49,189 nucleotides of DNA from Ichthyophonus hoferi (lineage: Eukaryota; Opisthokonta; Ichthyosporea; Ichthyophonida; Ichthyophonidae): assembly GCA_002751075.1 (NCBI GenBank), contig NAOQ01000018.1:149222-198410 (forward strand), read 5' to 3'. Made by a program: the position numbers and the translations under genes. Numbering within the stretch: position 1 is the stretch's first letter; the number at the start of each line of letters is the position of its first letter. The notes beneath the pieces are model-generated. The model ran no database searches, was not told the DNA's origin, and saw only the letters and a list, made by a program, of their open reading frames with translations. Positions 38,401-48,960 of this stretch are shown piece by piece.

Positions 38401-39158
38401 TAATAATATTTAAGTATTATAATATAGGTACCTTACCCAATCCCCTTTTATGCCTCAGCCTAATTATTATAAGTGAACTAATACAAGTTATGTGCTAGTA
38501 TGAGAGATATAATAGCTAAACATACAATACGAAAGGTTACTACAGCAATTATGATCTAGCTATTCCTCTTAGTATATAACATGTCTTATAATTATGTTTT
38601 ACGCTATAATACTTAATGTATTGAAAACTCTATTTCATTTACCTTTACTATTTATTATTATTAGCATTAGTGATTAGTTATTATTTATATTTATTACTAT
38701 TTGCTTTTATTTTTATTATTTATTTTCTACTATTAGTATTTATTATTTAAATTTGATATAGATATGACAATTCTAATAAGAAGCATGGCTTGTTTAAATA
38801 AAAAGTAATATAAGCAAAGAAAACCAGTTTTGGAAACTTCAGTATTGACCCCACCTGCATCAAACTTGTGAATTCCCACGAACAACTGCTTATGTGTAGA
38901 AGGAAGTTCACTAAGTGGCCCGGTATAAAATATTGCAACTGTAGCTGTCGCTCCAGTGAAATTACCCCATAATTTTGAAAAGAAAAGAAAACTCTTCCCT
39001 AAGAATAAATGAAACATTAGTACCAACAACAAAGTAGTGGCTGCAGACAAAGTAATAAACCATCTCCAGGATTTCCTCAGTGGAATCTCATTAGATGTTG
39101 TTTGCTTTTTCTGGAAATATTGATTGTTATCCAACCCTTTGTTATGTTTTTTTTCCAT
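32464..39158 (-). CDS. LCAT/PDAT-family acyltransferase with N-terminal membrane anchor
   Basis: The family moves an acyl chain from a phospholipid to a sterol (LCAT) or to diacylglycerol (PDAT). Exons 39158-38855, 37426-37209, 36277-36185, 35721-35521, 34841-34737, 33625-33413 and 32874-32464 sum to 1545 bases, 514 residues plus stop, all in phase. A basic tail (RKSWRW) precedes a hydrophobic span at about 31-60, a type II anchor with the catalytic part lumenal. Family motifs: PVILIPPLAGTRL, LIWVDPWQ, DCWLDNMRLIY, DLIGFPIDWRL. The nucleophile elbow is S-M-S-M-G (Ser near 292), with Ser in place of the first Gly of GxSxG. The catalytic Asp lies in YGDGDGVVPEASL (454-456) and the His in VSHADIV (near 488). 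Length lies between LCAT (about 440) and PDAT (about 660). The last acceptor (AAAAAG at 32875) is atypical and could lie further upstream. N-glycosylation sequons are common (NFT, NKT, NQT, NTT, NVS, NVT), which suits a secretory-pathway enzyme. Confidence 0.9.
36365..36400. repeat. Short (TTTAA)n repeat
   Basis: Six or so TTTAA units in the LCAT-like intron just upstream of the exon starting at 36277. Confidence 0.85.
37513..37642. repeat. Left 130-bp copy flanking the assembly gap
   Basis: Identical base for base, as far as I can compare by eye, to 38024-38153. It ends exactly where the Ns begin. It lies in intron 1 of the LCAT-like gene. Confidence 0.95.
37643..38019. other. Assembly gap (377 Ns)
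   Basis: Unsequenced. The gap falls within LCAT-like intron 1 (38854-37427), so the coding model is not interrupted. Any frame reading through it is meaningless. Confidence 1.
38024..38153. repeat. Right 130-bp copy flanking the assembly gap
   Basis: Same sequence and orientation as 37513-37642. Beyond it the sequence continues into unique DNA (ATCTTTAGAGTG). Only four called bases (TCAG) separate it from the Ns. Confidence 0.95.
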
Positions 39159-39878
39159 TATGTATATATTTATTACAAACTCTGACTACGAATACATCAG
39201 TTACTTGTTTTGAGTTTTTGTTTTGACAGGGCGATGTTTTGTCACGATAACATTTAATGTCATTATGTCATTATCAGTGGCTCACAGATTGCGAATTTGT
39301 GATTGCCAGTACTTTCCATTCCCATAATTTTATCTATAAACATACTGATTGATTTTAATAGTATGTAGTTGTTATACTTGTAATAAGATATGGAATAATA
39401 TTTGGAGAGGGAACCCTAACTTCGTAATTATGACTGTTGGAGAAAGAGGTACGTACTGTCTGTGTGTTAAAGAGATAGTCTGTTAAAAAAAATTGTTGGT
39501 GACGAAAAGTTAAGTACCAGCTACTATTATGGTTCATTTATACAATCATATTTCTTTTTTATTGCTAAATTTACCTGGGTTTGTGACCTTTGTAAATTGT
39601 TGTAATAAAAAAGAAGAAAAAATAATACCTGTACGCCTTAAGTTACTATTTGCCCAACATGTGCTCTTCAATTTTCTAGTGAGAGACTAATAAAAACGGT
39701 TTACACAACAGTAGCAATGATGCTATTCATCAATATGCAGCCTGTTTTTTTAATATACATGAGGAAGGCGTGGTCAACAACCACTTTTAATTTGGGTTCT
39801 GTTATCGACTAATTGTCGTCAACAACACTATAACAGGATATTAACCAAAGCCCTTCCTTGTAACATAAGGTCATAATA
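39159..39878. promoter_or_regulatory. Divergent region of LCAT-like and bHLH-PAS genes
   Basis: About 720 bases between opposed start codons. The palindrome-like ATGTCATTATGTCATTATC near 39257 repeats ATGTCATT. No further gene is seen; the minus frame at 39355-39537 is unsupported. Promoter function is inferred from position only. Confidence 0.4.
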
Positions 39879-42800
39879 ATGAAGGAACCCAAAGGGGCCG
39901 GACAATTTGACTGGTCTATCAGAGAACCGCGGTTGTAAGGCTTTATATTTAGTTGCTTGTTCAATTTTATTTTATTTTAAAGTTTTTTTTTAGCAGGATA
40001 ATTTTTTTATGTAAACTATATTGTTATTTTGTTTTTCTTACCTATCTTCTTTATCTCATCCTTATCCTTATACATATTCAGGTTGATACACTTAACAGAG
40101 GTTGTGCAATTATATCTGAAATTATTGTCTAAAACGATGTTCTATTATAAAAGGAAAGTTGTGCTATATATTTTGTTTTCAATACATAAGCGTATGCATT
40201 CAACTACTTATAACTTTATTTTTCTTGTTTAATCTTACACGATAGAAGATTTAAGAAATGCGTATGTAAAGCTAAGTTCTCACATAGCAATAGGTAAACC
40301 TACATACTATATTTTAATAACAACCTGATAATATATAGGGGATGGACACGGGAGAAGCAAAGAGCGACTGATAAATCACGACGGAGCAAAACAATGACAG
40401 TGTTTGAGGAATTAATGCTATTGCTACCCTCCCTTAAGCAGAGTCCTATCAAGGCCACACAGATGGGAATATTATCCGAGGCTTTGAACTACATTTCTAG
40501 TTTTCATGGTATTTTTTTTTTTATAAATTTTAATATGAATTTGTTTATGAATTTTTATTTGATATCTTTGTTCTTATACATACAATGTATATTTTATAAT
40601 ACACCACATTCAGTACATAGAGGAGCAACAACAATTAAACAATAGTTGTATATAAAAAAATTAAGTAATATTAAAATTTACGCAATACTACATAAATATT
40701 AAATAATAATATTATTAGTAATACAAGGTATAATTGTAATTTATGATTAGAACATAGGCCATATTTTATTACATATAACATATAGTACACCAAACACCAC
40801 ATAATATACATCATGTGACACACTAAATAGCACCCAATATACCATACATAATATATACTATGCACCACCAACAAGATTCTATATCCCAGCGAATACCCTG
40901 TGTTTATTTTACCATTATCTTCTATCCAGCCAATACAAACGAGGTGCCCCCACCCACCCTGTTTAATGAGGAGGGGTGTGGATGGGATGATATTATTGGT
41001 CAAACGGTACAGGAGATGTGGTTTGTAGTTAATCTACAAGGTACTATTGCCTATGTGTCTGACTATAGTCAAGAGGTTCTGGGATTGGCTAACAGCAGCC
41101 TTATAGGTGTAAACCTCTTCTCATTGGTGAAGCCCGATGATGTGGTGAGTTAGAGTGGCTATGAGTGGATATATGTCATATGGTTTGTTATTTCTGTGTT
41201 GTGGTTTTATTGAGAGGATAAAATATAGAATTGACATAGATTTGCATATTACAGGTAAGTAGCCGTATTTCTCAATACATATGTAGTGGCTTGCAATGTT
41301 TTTTATAAGTATTTGATCTTGTATTTCATTGACAATATATTTTCGCTTAGTGGTAATACATACACACATGTGTACATACTCACATATCTGCCTATATATA
41401 TATGCATTGCATACCTATCTACCTATCTATCCACACACATACACGCTCCTCCTGTAGAGAAACGTAGACAAACTCCTTCACGATACATGGAACACTTACG
41501 AGTGTCATCAGGAAAAGCAACGTGTTATTCAGCTTTATGGTACTCACCGTGTGGTAGCAATAGAGCTTAGGGCCAGTGCTCTTCGCCACTCACGTGACCC
41601 ACACGTGCTTCTTAGGGGGTCTCCTGTATTTCCATTGGCTCTTAATACTGTATCAGCCAATGATAAATTAGCTGGATTACTGATGATTAAATTAACTGTA
41701 GATGGTAATATTATAATTATACCCTTACCAAACCTTCCTTCTGTCTTCTCTTGTATTGTGTAAAGGTGGACTAAATGATAATGTTCTACTACTATCGTGT
41801 TATATCATTTCTTTTACTATACTATCATCTATGGTGTTACACCTATATATCTCTATACTTATATACCTTTCTTTTATTTATTCTTCTGATAATGTACATA
41901 TTTATCTTAAAACAATTTGAGTTATATCTGTCTTTAGCTGGGATTTTAGTATAATGGATTTATTTTATACACCCAATCATTTAAAAGCAATTATTTTTCA
42001 CTATCGCCAATGTGAATAATTATTGGGTAAGCGATTGGAACAACATTAAATTAATAGATAATTTTCACTATTATATTCCTCGATGTGCCAAAATTATATA
42101 GCATCAACCTCTAAAGGATGTAATAAGCCTGAATTTAATATAAGTAAAAATTAAAATTAAAGTTAAAATTGTAATAATTCGAAGTCCACAATAGAGATTA
42201 TTCTGTATATTTATTGTTATAGAGGGGGATAATGTATTAGAGCGGTAAATGTGTTTTTATAAAATTTGAAGTAAAGTTAGCATGTCTGGTTCATAGTGAA
42301 AATAATAGGGCTGTGATAAATATATGTAATACTGCATTAGAATACATTAAGCTATATTGTATTATAATGTCCTATTTAAAAACTAGAAGCTCCGACGGAA
42401 ATCAAAAGCATCAGAATTTTGGAGATTGCAGTTCTGATTGTGGTTACATTTTATTATCTATGAGGATATGGCACTATTTTATATGCATGCCGAGATTCAC
42501 CTTATAATGCAGACCCTTACCTTATAGGCTATTGGCTGTATGGTAGTCCCAACTGTGTGGAATACCTAGGTATCAATAGCAGTGAGATGATTGGTGATAC
42601 CCCGTGTATGCACGTGCACCGTGATGACCTCCCCCAGCTTTTTGCTGTCCAGGAGAAGGGGAAAGAGTGCTTTAAGAATGTATGTATGTGTATGTATGCA
42701 TGTATATATATGTGATTACCAACTGGGTGCCTAACCGTTTGATCATGTATTTACATCAGAAAAACGTTTTTATATACTATTTCTATTTACTATTGACTTT

Positions 42801-45678
42801 GCTGTTTTGTTTTGTTTTATTTTTTACTTTCTCTTATTGCCACTACATATTTAGCTAATATAATGTTTGCATGTGTATATGAAGTTTCTATATACATGGA
42901 TTTTGCAATTAATATTTTGATGAGAATAGCTATTGCTTGTTGTGTGTTTACACAAATTATTATCTGTGCATTTAGGTACCCTATTATTAAACTATTTAAA
43001 ATTTAGCAATCAATCATATATTATTAAGTAGTTCAATTAACCCAATCAAGATAAATAATCCAAGCCCTTCTATAACACGTGATAGCCTATTTGGGTATTA
43101 TCTATATAGTACTGACGTTATATATATAGCCTTTATTAAGGAAAGGAGAAAGTCTCTTATGCATATATTTATGTTCTACTGACTTGGATAATGCATATGG
43201 GGTTGGTAGACACACTAACCCTTGGTGTATACAGGGAGTATCAGAGGGCCGTTTAACTACTGTAGCATATCGATTGTACAACAAACACTTGAATAGTTAT
43301 ATAAGGGTTATGTCTGATGTGCGGTTGGATAGAATTGTAGCCGGGAAAAACCACTACGACTGTTTTGTTCTTTGGACCTGGAAATGCTTCCCTTGTGTTT
43401 TGGATCGTATGTATAAATGAACCTGTAATGATGTGGTTTTATAATAATATGCATGTATAATAGCTAAGTCTGAGATATAAGAACTGTGTTTATTTTTATA
43501 CTTATATTTAGTCACACTAACCCTCGACGAATGTTTCTCTTTCGTGTGTAATATATTTTTATACATACATTCTTTCTCTGAACAGTGTAATTCTAGAAAT
43601 AGGTTGTGATGCCTGTTTAACATAAAATATATATTATCAGGCTAATTAGCCATATATTCAAAGGCAAATAAAAAGATAATATAATATAAATGTATATATC
43701 TATTCTTTGTCTATTGTTTGTTATCAAGTACTGTATCTGATGATGTGTTGTACTTGAACACTCGTTCCATCTCTTCTATCCATAGATTTTTTTTTTGTTT
43801 ATATAACAAAGCACTACTAACCTATTTGTAATATTTTTCAATAGAGGAAGATTTGTTAATATATTTGTTTTATTCCGACCCTTACCCATCTACATTTTAT
43901 TTACATATTATCTTTCCCTATAGCTCTTATGTTTATGTTTTATTTTGCTAAACTCTTTTGGAACACAGACCACTATTATCCACTCCCTATATGGTGTATG
44001 AGATACTAAGCATCTTTTATATTATATGTGGCTGCTGCATGTATTCCTTAAATAATAACAAATAACTATAGCAGGTTAAAATTGTTATTATTATTCTATG
44101 AAACCAAATTTAGACCAATCAAATAACTATTTCCCACACTTTATCCAGATTTTTCTGAAAACAAAAACAAAAACAAACTATTGAATAATGAATATGATGC
44201 TCCATATTTTGAAATATCTTACGAACTACTTCTAGCACAACAGGTAAGTCCACTGGCTATTTATTTTCTATGGCTGTTTTTACTCTTTATGTTTTTATGG
44301 TATTATATGGTATGGGATATGGTATGGTATTGTACGTTTGCAACACGTATGGCCTAGACGCCTTGTAAAACATTATTTTCATCTCTATTTTGAGTAAGTC
44401 TTAGGTAAATAAAATATACTGCGACCATATTTGTCTATGTCAGAACCTATGTGAGTATATTTTTTCTTGTCACGTTTCTATAGTGTCAATATTGAGGTAG
44501 TAACCGATAACATTGATTCCAATTCATCTGGGGATTACGAGGGCATATCTGCTATCAATAATCACTATATTATGTTAGATATATATATAGCAATTATATT
44601 TGTTTGGCCTTTGTTAAACTTGCTACCTTTCCAAATATTCATATGGTTCCTATATCCAATGTTTTTCTTGTATTATAATTAAAATATTAAACTATTTCTT
44701 TAGTGACTCAAATGGAATTGAGTTTTTCTAAATCCACAGTAGAGTGGTACTTCAAGAACAGCCTAGTAATTCTCGTGTCTATGCTGTTCTCTATAGTAAA
44801 ACAGTCTTTAGTTGCAGTGTTTTTCTGTACTGCAACAATATATATATGTCTGTGCATATACATATACAACCATCGAATAATCAAGGAACTCTATTACATT
44901 CACAAACATATATTGCAGTTGTATTTCATTATTCCAACAATACAACAATTGGCAGCTGTACTATGCAATATATCCACTATAAACCATCTGTATACATATC
45001 GTCCCATTTATTATCTTAACATTTTTAACTCTTACTCTTAATTAGTCCAGGCCATCCTTTTAGTGCTCTCAGTTTAACTAATATTTTCTTCAAGGTATTA
45101 TAGATTTAAAACTCTATTCTTTGTTAATAAGTATAAAACCTACCGAGTAAATTAAGCCTTATTATAATTGTAGTTACTTTTTAAACACTGTGAAAAGCAC
45201 TTTTAGTTATTATCACTAATGTTTTTTTAGTGAACTATTTAGGTCCACAAGTATTGGGCACATAGATAAAACGTCTTATAATTTGTAGAATCGAGAAGAT
45301 AATGAATATATTCTATATTCCTACTTTGTTAAAGGCAATAAGTTTGTGTATAAAATATAGTCTAATTTAATATAGCTAGGTTAATTTAAGTATAACCATT
45401 GAACTTACATATGAAATATAATGTAAATTTGCAGGATTATCTGGTTTTTCAACAGCCAACCATTCGCTCAATGGTGGAGTCTATATTTATATCTCATCCA
45501 ACTCACAAACTCACAGGAAAATCTGGATCTGAAAAGGCAGCTGCAAATACAAAAATTACACTCATTACATGTAGGTAAGATAGCCGGGGGGGAGTCTAGT
45601 AAGTTTTCAAGAGAATGTCGTGATATGGCCTCTCTACCTCCCCTTTCGAATACTATTTCACATTTAAAGTACCAATAA
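39879..45678 (+). CDS. bHLH-PAS transcription factor
   Basis: Such proteins bind E-box-like DNA as dimers, and their PAS domains pair partners or bind ligands. Exons 39879-39931 (tentative), 40339-40508, 40930-41144, 41458-41704, 42528-42679, 43235-43406 and 44149-44243 keep phase for 368 codons. The bHLH lies in exon 2: basic part REKQRATDKSRRSK, helix 1 VFEELMLLLP, helix 2 KATQMGILSEALNYIS. PAS-A follows: MWFVVNLQGTIAYVSD, LGLANSSLIGVNLFSLV, KPDDV. PAS-B has VEYLGINSSEMIGDTP, CMHVHRDDLPQLF, TVAYRLYNKH and YDCFVLWTWKCFP. Exons after 44243 are uncertain (candidate starts at 44497 and near 44740). The last exon, 45435-45678, encodes a Gln/Leu-rich helical tail (NLDLKRQLQIQKLHS) ending in TAA. 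CLOCK, ARNT/BMAL and other classes cannot be separated by eye. The basic region is short of arginines compared with animal members. Confidence 0.87.
40509..40929. other. bHLH-PAS intron 2, AT-rich with no gene
   Basis: Separates the bHLH exon from the PAS-A exon. Splitting the bHLH from PAS-A by an intron here is unremarkable. Contains T-rich and CACATAATATAC-rich tracts only. Confidence 0.6.
44244..45434 (+). other. Unresolved bHLH-PAS exons and introns
   Basis: The reading frame must cross this stretch to reach the last exon, which needs an incoming phase 2. A frame-0 candidate opens at 44497 (VVTDNIDSNSSGDYEG). Another open stretch near 44744-44960 begins VLQEQPSNSRVYAVLY. I could not place consistent donors for them. 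A (TATGG)-rich tract lies near 44297-44335. Confidence 0.5.
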
Positions 45679-46149
45679 GCTGAGTAAACTGGATAGATCT
45701 GGTATGCCACGACTGGAAAACACCATTGCCAGTGCTGCCTTTTTATAGCATCCTGGTTTGTAAGGTAATCAGGTCCTGATAATCCCTGTATTGGTTACCA
45801 GGGTTTTAAACCCACTTACTATGTTATATGAAGGTGCCATACATACATGCATTCATACAATACAGTGGATAAGTTGATTGCGTTAAGTACGATAGGAGAG
45901 CTTATTATAATTACGTTTCGTTTGTATTTTAAAATATTAGAGTAGCAGGCAAACGGGCAAGGTCTGTGACAAAATAAGCCAGCGATAAAATTACTGAACT
46001 AATTGTAGAACTAGTAGGCTCTGACAGGAAAGAAAGCCGTTATAATTATTAAAAGGAGGTGCAACTATGCATCCTTGAAGGATCTGATTCGCTCTTTTTA
46101 TATACTTGGTGTATGTTTGTCTCGCACCTACCCACATATATATTATATA
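45679..46149. other. Intergenic, no gene seen
   Basis: Follows the bHLH-PAS stop. The open minus-strand frame 45468-45710 is the shadow of the last bHLH-PAS exon. Nothing else recognised up to the copia fossil. Confidence 0.6.
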
Positions 46150-46509
46150 ATAGTAAATCTTTTCCATGCCATTTACATCCGATCATTGGCTTGAAATAAA
46201 TTGTAGTATATTGTGCATCACGTCATTGTTGGACTGCAGTCACCCTGTATGGGTCAACCAGAGTGCCCAGAAATTATGCGATAAGACATGTTTGCTCAAG
46301 CGAACGAGACATATCAACGTAAAATTCTGGTATATTATAGAAGCAGTTGGCAATGGGGAGATTATAGGAGAAGGGGCCCAACACGAATACAAGCAGCAGA
46401 TTGTTTGACAAAGTCCATGACTGACCCGGTTTTTCAAGCGGCCAAAGGCCTAATGAAGCTTGATTCCATTCATTTTTTTTTCTTTTTTCGGCCATGACAG
46501 CAGAAAGAG
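46150..46509 (+). mobile_element. Ty1/copia retrotransposon fossil, RNase H C-terminal part
   Basis: The end of a copia-type pol gene. Recognisable parts are the RNase H region around VNQSAQKLC and LLKRTRHINVKFWYI, and the terminal pol motif IQAADCLTKSM, each close to the copia consensus. The element is clearly broken (at least two breaks) and lacks gag, protease, integrase and most of the reverse transcriptase here. It lies downstream of, and on the same strand as, the bHLH-PAS gene. Confidence 0.78.
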
Positions 46510-46750
46510 TGTTGAAACCAAAGCGTTCAATGTTCCTTTTTTACAGTTAACAATCAATTTTTGTAATTGGCTCAATATCATGTAATTACATAGCTTTTTT
46601 ATTGATTTTTGGCACAAAATTTTCAAGCTGGTAAAATGACTTGTCAATACATATTATTCGAGTACTAGTGGCTTCTCCACAGACATTCAGGGTTCCAATT
46701 TATTTTGCTTAAACGTATTATTGCATCACATTACATTTTGTTAGCTAAGT
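46510..46750 (+). mobile_element. Possible 3' LTR start of the copia fossil
   Basis: A purine stretch (AGCAGAAAGAG) precedes TGTTG at 46510, directly after the end of the pol remnant. This is the usual copia order of polypurine tract then LTR. I could not find the far end or a second LTR copy, so the right boundary is a guess. Confidence 0.35.
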
Positions 46751-46940
46751 TAAAAACTAAATAAGTAGACTATGACACATGAGATTCCAGTATGGTCACC
46801 TACAATATCAATTATTCTCCAGTAATTCGCTTTGGTAATAGACATACATATATAATAAACATATATGTAATAAATTATATGGAATGTGTGTTTTAAATAA
46901 CAACTATATATTTAAAAAATGGGCAAGAGTTGCTAACCAA

Positions 46941-47060
46941 TCCGCTCATAACGCCCCTCAGCTCCTGTATATCCTTTCTTACAAACTGCACTAAAAGTAG
47001 CAAAACCTGTCTTGAAGCTCTTTATCAATCTATTGTTGTCTTTACCAAACAATATATACT
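46941..47060 (+). promoter_or_regulatory. Candidate promoter of the small secreted-protein gene
   Basis: CTAACCAATCCGCTC near 46935-46949 is a CCAAT box. A C/T-rich patch (CGCCCCTCAGCTCC) follows, then a pyrimidine-rich run and TATATACT before the ATG at 47061. Confidence 0.4.
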
Positions 47061-47465
47061 ATGAAGTGTTCAATTCTCACCGCTGCCATTCTTGGTTTGG
47101 CTTCCTCAGTATCCGGTGACCCTCAGTTATGTCAATATTATGACACAACGTGTTCCTCCCAATATAAAGATAGAAACTGCTTTGAGCCTCTTTTTCCAGA
47201 GGCTTTTCATACTTTACCTACGGACGAAAGGACTCAGTATAAAGCTATTAAAGATGGTATCAAAATTGTGTTACATCCCTTTATTAATACTTGTGTACTC
47301 CCAAATAATTATAATCCCTTTAAGATCCAGGAGAGACAATGTCTTGTACCCGTTTTAAAGTTTATAACTAGACATGGTAGCACCGAGACTAGTTGGTTGT
47401 CTTGGAAGTTAGAAAATATGGGTACAAAAGCCCCAAAGACTGGAGAGGAGCTTGATTGGTGCTGA
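47061..47465 (+). CDS. Small secreted cysteine-containing protein, no known family
   Basis: A single-exon frame of 134 residues. Residues 1-19 form a clear signal peptide (KCS, then a hydrophobic core ILTAAILGLASSV) with likely cleavage after SG at 18-19. The mature part has six cysteines (24, 31, 40, 78, 94, 134), enough for three disulfides, the last being the C-terminal residue. No transmembrane span or recognised domain. A CCAAT box (AACCAATCCG) lies about 125 bases upstream, TATATA sits just before the ATG, and AATAAAATAAAATA follows about 90 bases after the stop. These make a plausible complete transcription unit. It is intronless, unlike its neighbours, and is flanked by two copia fossils. 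An orphan extracellular or wall protein is a fair guess; function unknown. Confidence 0.62.
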   Translation: MKCSILTAAILGLASSVSGDPQLCQYYDTTCSSQYKDRNCFEPLFPEAFHTLPTDERTQYKAIKDGIKIVLHPFINTCVLPNNYNPFKIQERQCLVPVLKFITRHGSTETSWLSWKLENMGTKAPKTGEELDWC

Positions 47466-47554
47466 CGTCACTGATTGCTTTGGTCGCTGCTGTCTTATTT
47501 GGCGTGTTGTAAATCAGTTGGTGTTGATGTTTCTCTTTGTGGAGGCCTTTTAAC

Positions 47555-47572
47555 AATAAAATAAAATATACA
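47555..47572 (+). terminator. Poly(A) signal cluster
   Basis: AATAAAATAAAATATA about 90 bases past the stop of the small secreted-protein gene: two overlapping AATAAA hexamers. Confidence 0.55.
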
Positions 47573-47634
47573 ATCACATGCACGTAAATTAAAAAAAAAA
47601 AGTGATATTCTGTTTCATATTTTTTATGTTCCTA

Positions 47635-47850
47635 CAAATACTAGGTTGCTCCCTTCATGATGTCTTGTATGAATGCACATCATTTACTGTTCATATTTCT
47701 TTGTTCCTCTAAATATTTAGTAGTTATATTTTATATGTAGATTGGTGAAGTATTTCAGATCGTGCAAGTATTAGGTTGCTTACTTCATAATGTCTTGTAT
47801 TAATACATAGATCATTTATTGTTCATGTTGCATTGTGGCTCGATATATTT
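47635..47850. repeat. Degenerate tandem duplication, unit about 128 bp
   Basis: Copy 1 near 47640 and copy 2 near 47768 share TAGGTTGCT, ACTTCAT/CCTTCAT, ATGTCTTGTAT, ATCATTTA(C/T)TGTTCAT and TATTTAG/TATTTGG in order. It lies between the two copia fossils and could be LTR or MITE debris; unassigned. Confidence 0.75.
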
Positions 47851-47994
47851 GGTAAATGTTTACAATGCGGTCTTGGGTAAGATATTAATTAAATATAATT
47901 GGCTAATTTCGTACATCACTAATTATAGTTAATTAAGACAGATTGCTGACGTAAAGTATGGGAATTTACCAAGATTATTAGATAGTATTGGTCA

Positions 47995-48065
47995 ATAGAA
48001 TTAAGCACAATTGTGGTACAAATAATATTAAGCACATATTGTGGTACAAATATTATTAAGCAAAA
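47995..48065. repeat. Tandem pair, unit about 30 bp
   Basis: TTAAGCACA(A/T)ATTGTGGTACAAAT-type units occur twice, followed by ATTATTAAGCA. No coding signal. Confidence 0.85.
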
Positions 48066-48559
48066 GAGCAATTTTTTGATTAATCATTGGACGCTAATTG
48101 CTAACAACACAGTTTGCTAAAACTCTTATGTTTGGAAATACGTATCTTTCATGCTTATCACACGGTCAACTGGTTGTGACATTATTTCTTTGTGTATTAA
48201 TAAGAGTTCGTTATGGTAGCATCTACAAGAAAAGTATCAACCCTTATTATTACTAAAATAAAGTGTAAGTAGCGTTACTTTCTGTAACTAAACTTGAATC
48301 CGTGAAGGGCTAAAAAAAGTTGCGGGTTCTACTCTGACAGTGAAGAGGATATATCTATAAATCCTTTGGACAATCTTGACTCACAAAGAAATTTCGTAAA
48401 CGGATGTTCTATGTTCCTAGACAGTAATACACAATCTAACAACACCTGAAATTCCGACATGAATAAGTACGCGTATATCAAACATTATAGTCTGTGTAGT
48501 AATTCTATGAAGAGAACGGAAGGACAACGCAAAGCCCAATTTTTCCTGAGCATGTGCGG
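48066..48559. other. Spacer, no gene recognised
   Basis: AT-rich, without family matches. Part may be eroded pol sequence of the copia fossil that follows. Confidence 0.4.
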
Positions 48560-48960
48560 TCGACTGCTTGCTTAGTGACAAATGGGAAATGAGCCATGTG
48601 AGATCACGGCACACCATAATCGGTTGTCTGTTATGGATAGTGAGATACGAGTCGATATCCAATTTACTGTAAGTTTTCTTGCTAAATCCAGTTTACAACC
48701 CAGTAAGAACCATTGTGGCATGTGCATGTACGTCCTGAGGTATGTTAATACATGCGAGGACGATGAAATTCTGTATTGCACAGGATCACTCAAACTACTG
48801 GCATACTGTGACGTGAATTTAGGAGCTAGCCCGACTGATGCGATGAGTACGCCGGGATATGTAATTTCGTTTTGTCAATGGCCTAGTGGACTGGCTTAGC
48901 AAGAAGTAAAGCGTATGTGCCCAAAGTTCAACCAAAAGTGAGTTCATTGCCCGCAACACG
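48560..48960 (+). mobile_element. Second Ty1/copia fossil, RT end to RNase H start
   Basis: The copia segment between reverse transcriptase and RNase H is recognisable: IRVDIQFTVSFLAKSS, then MYVLRYVNT (RVLRYLKGT-type), LLAYCDVNLGASPTD (YSDADWAGD-type) and STPGYVISF (STSGY-type). It is not part of the fossil at 46.15 kb, since the pol parts occur here in the wrong order for one element. Broken; it fades out near 48960, with no LTR seen before the window ends. Confidence 0.78.

Noticed and set aside
45468-45710. 80-residue minus-strand frame
   Set aside because: Shadow of the last bHLH-PAS exon, which has the better composition and a fitting acceptor.
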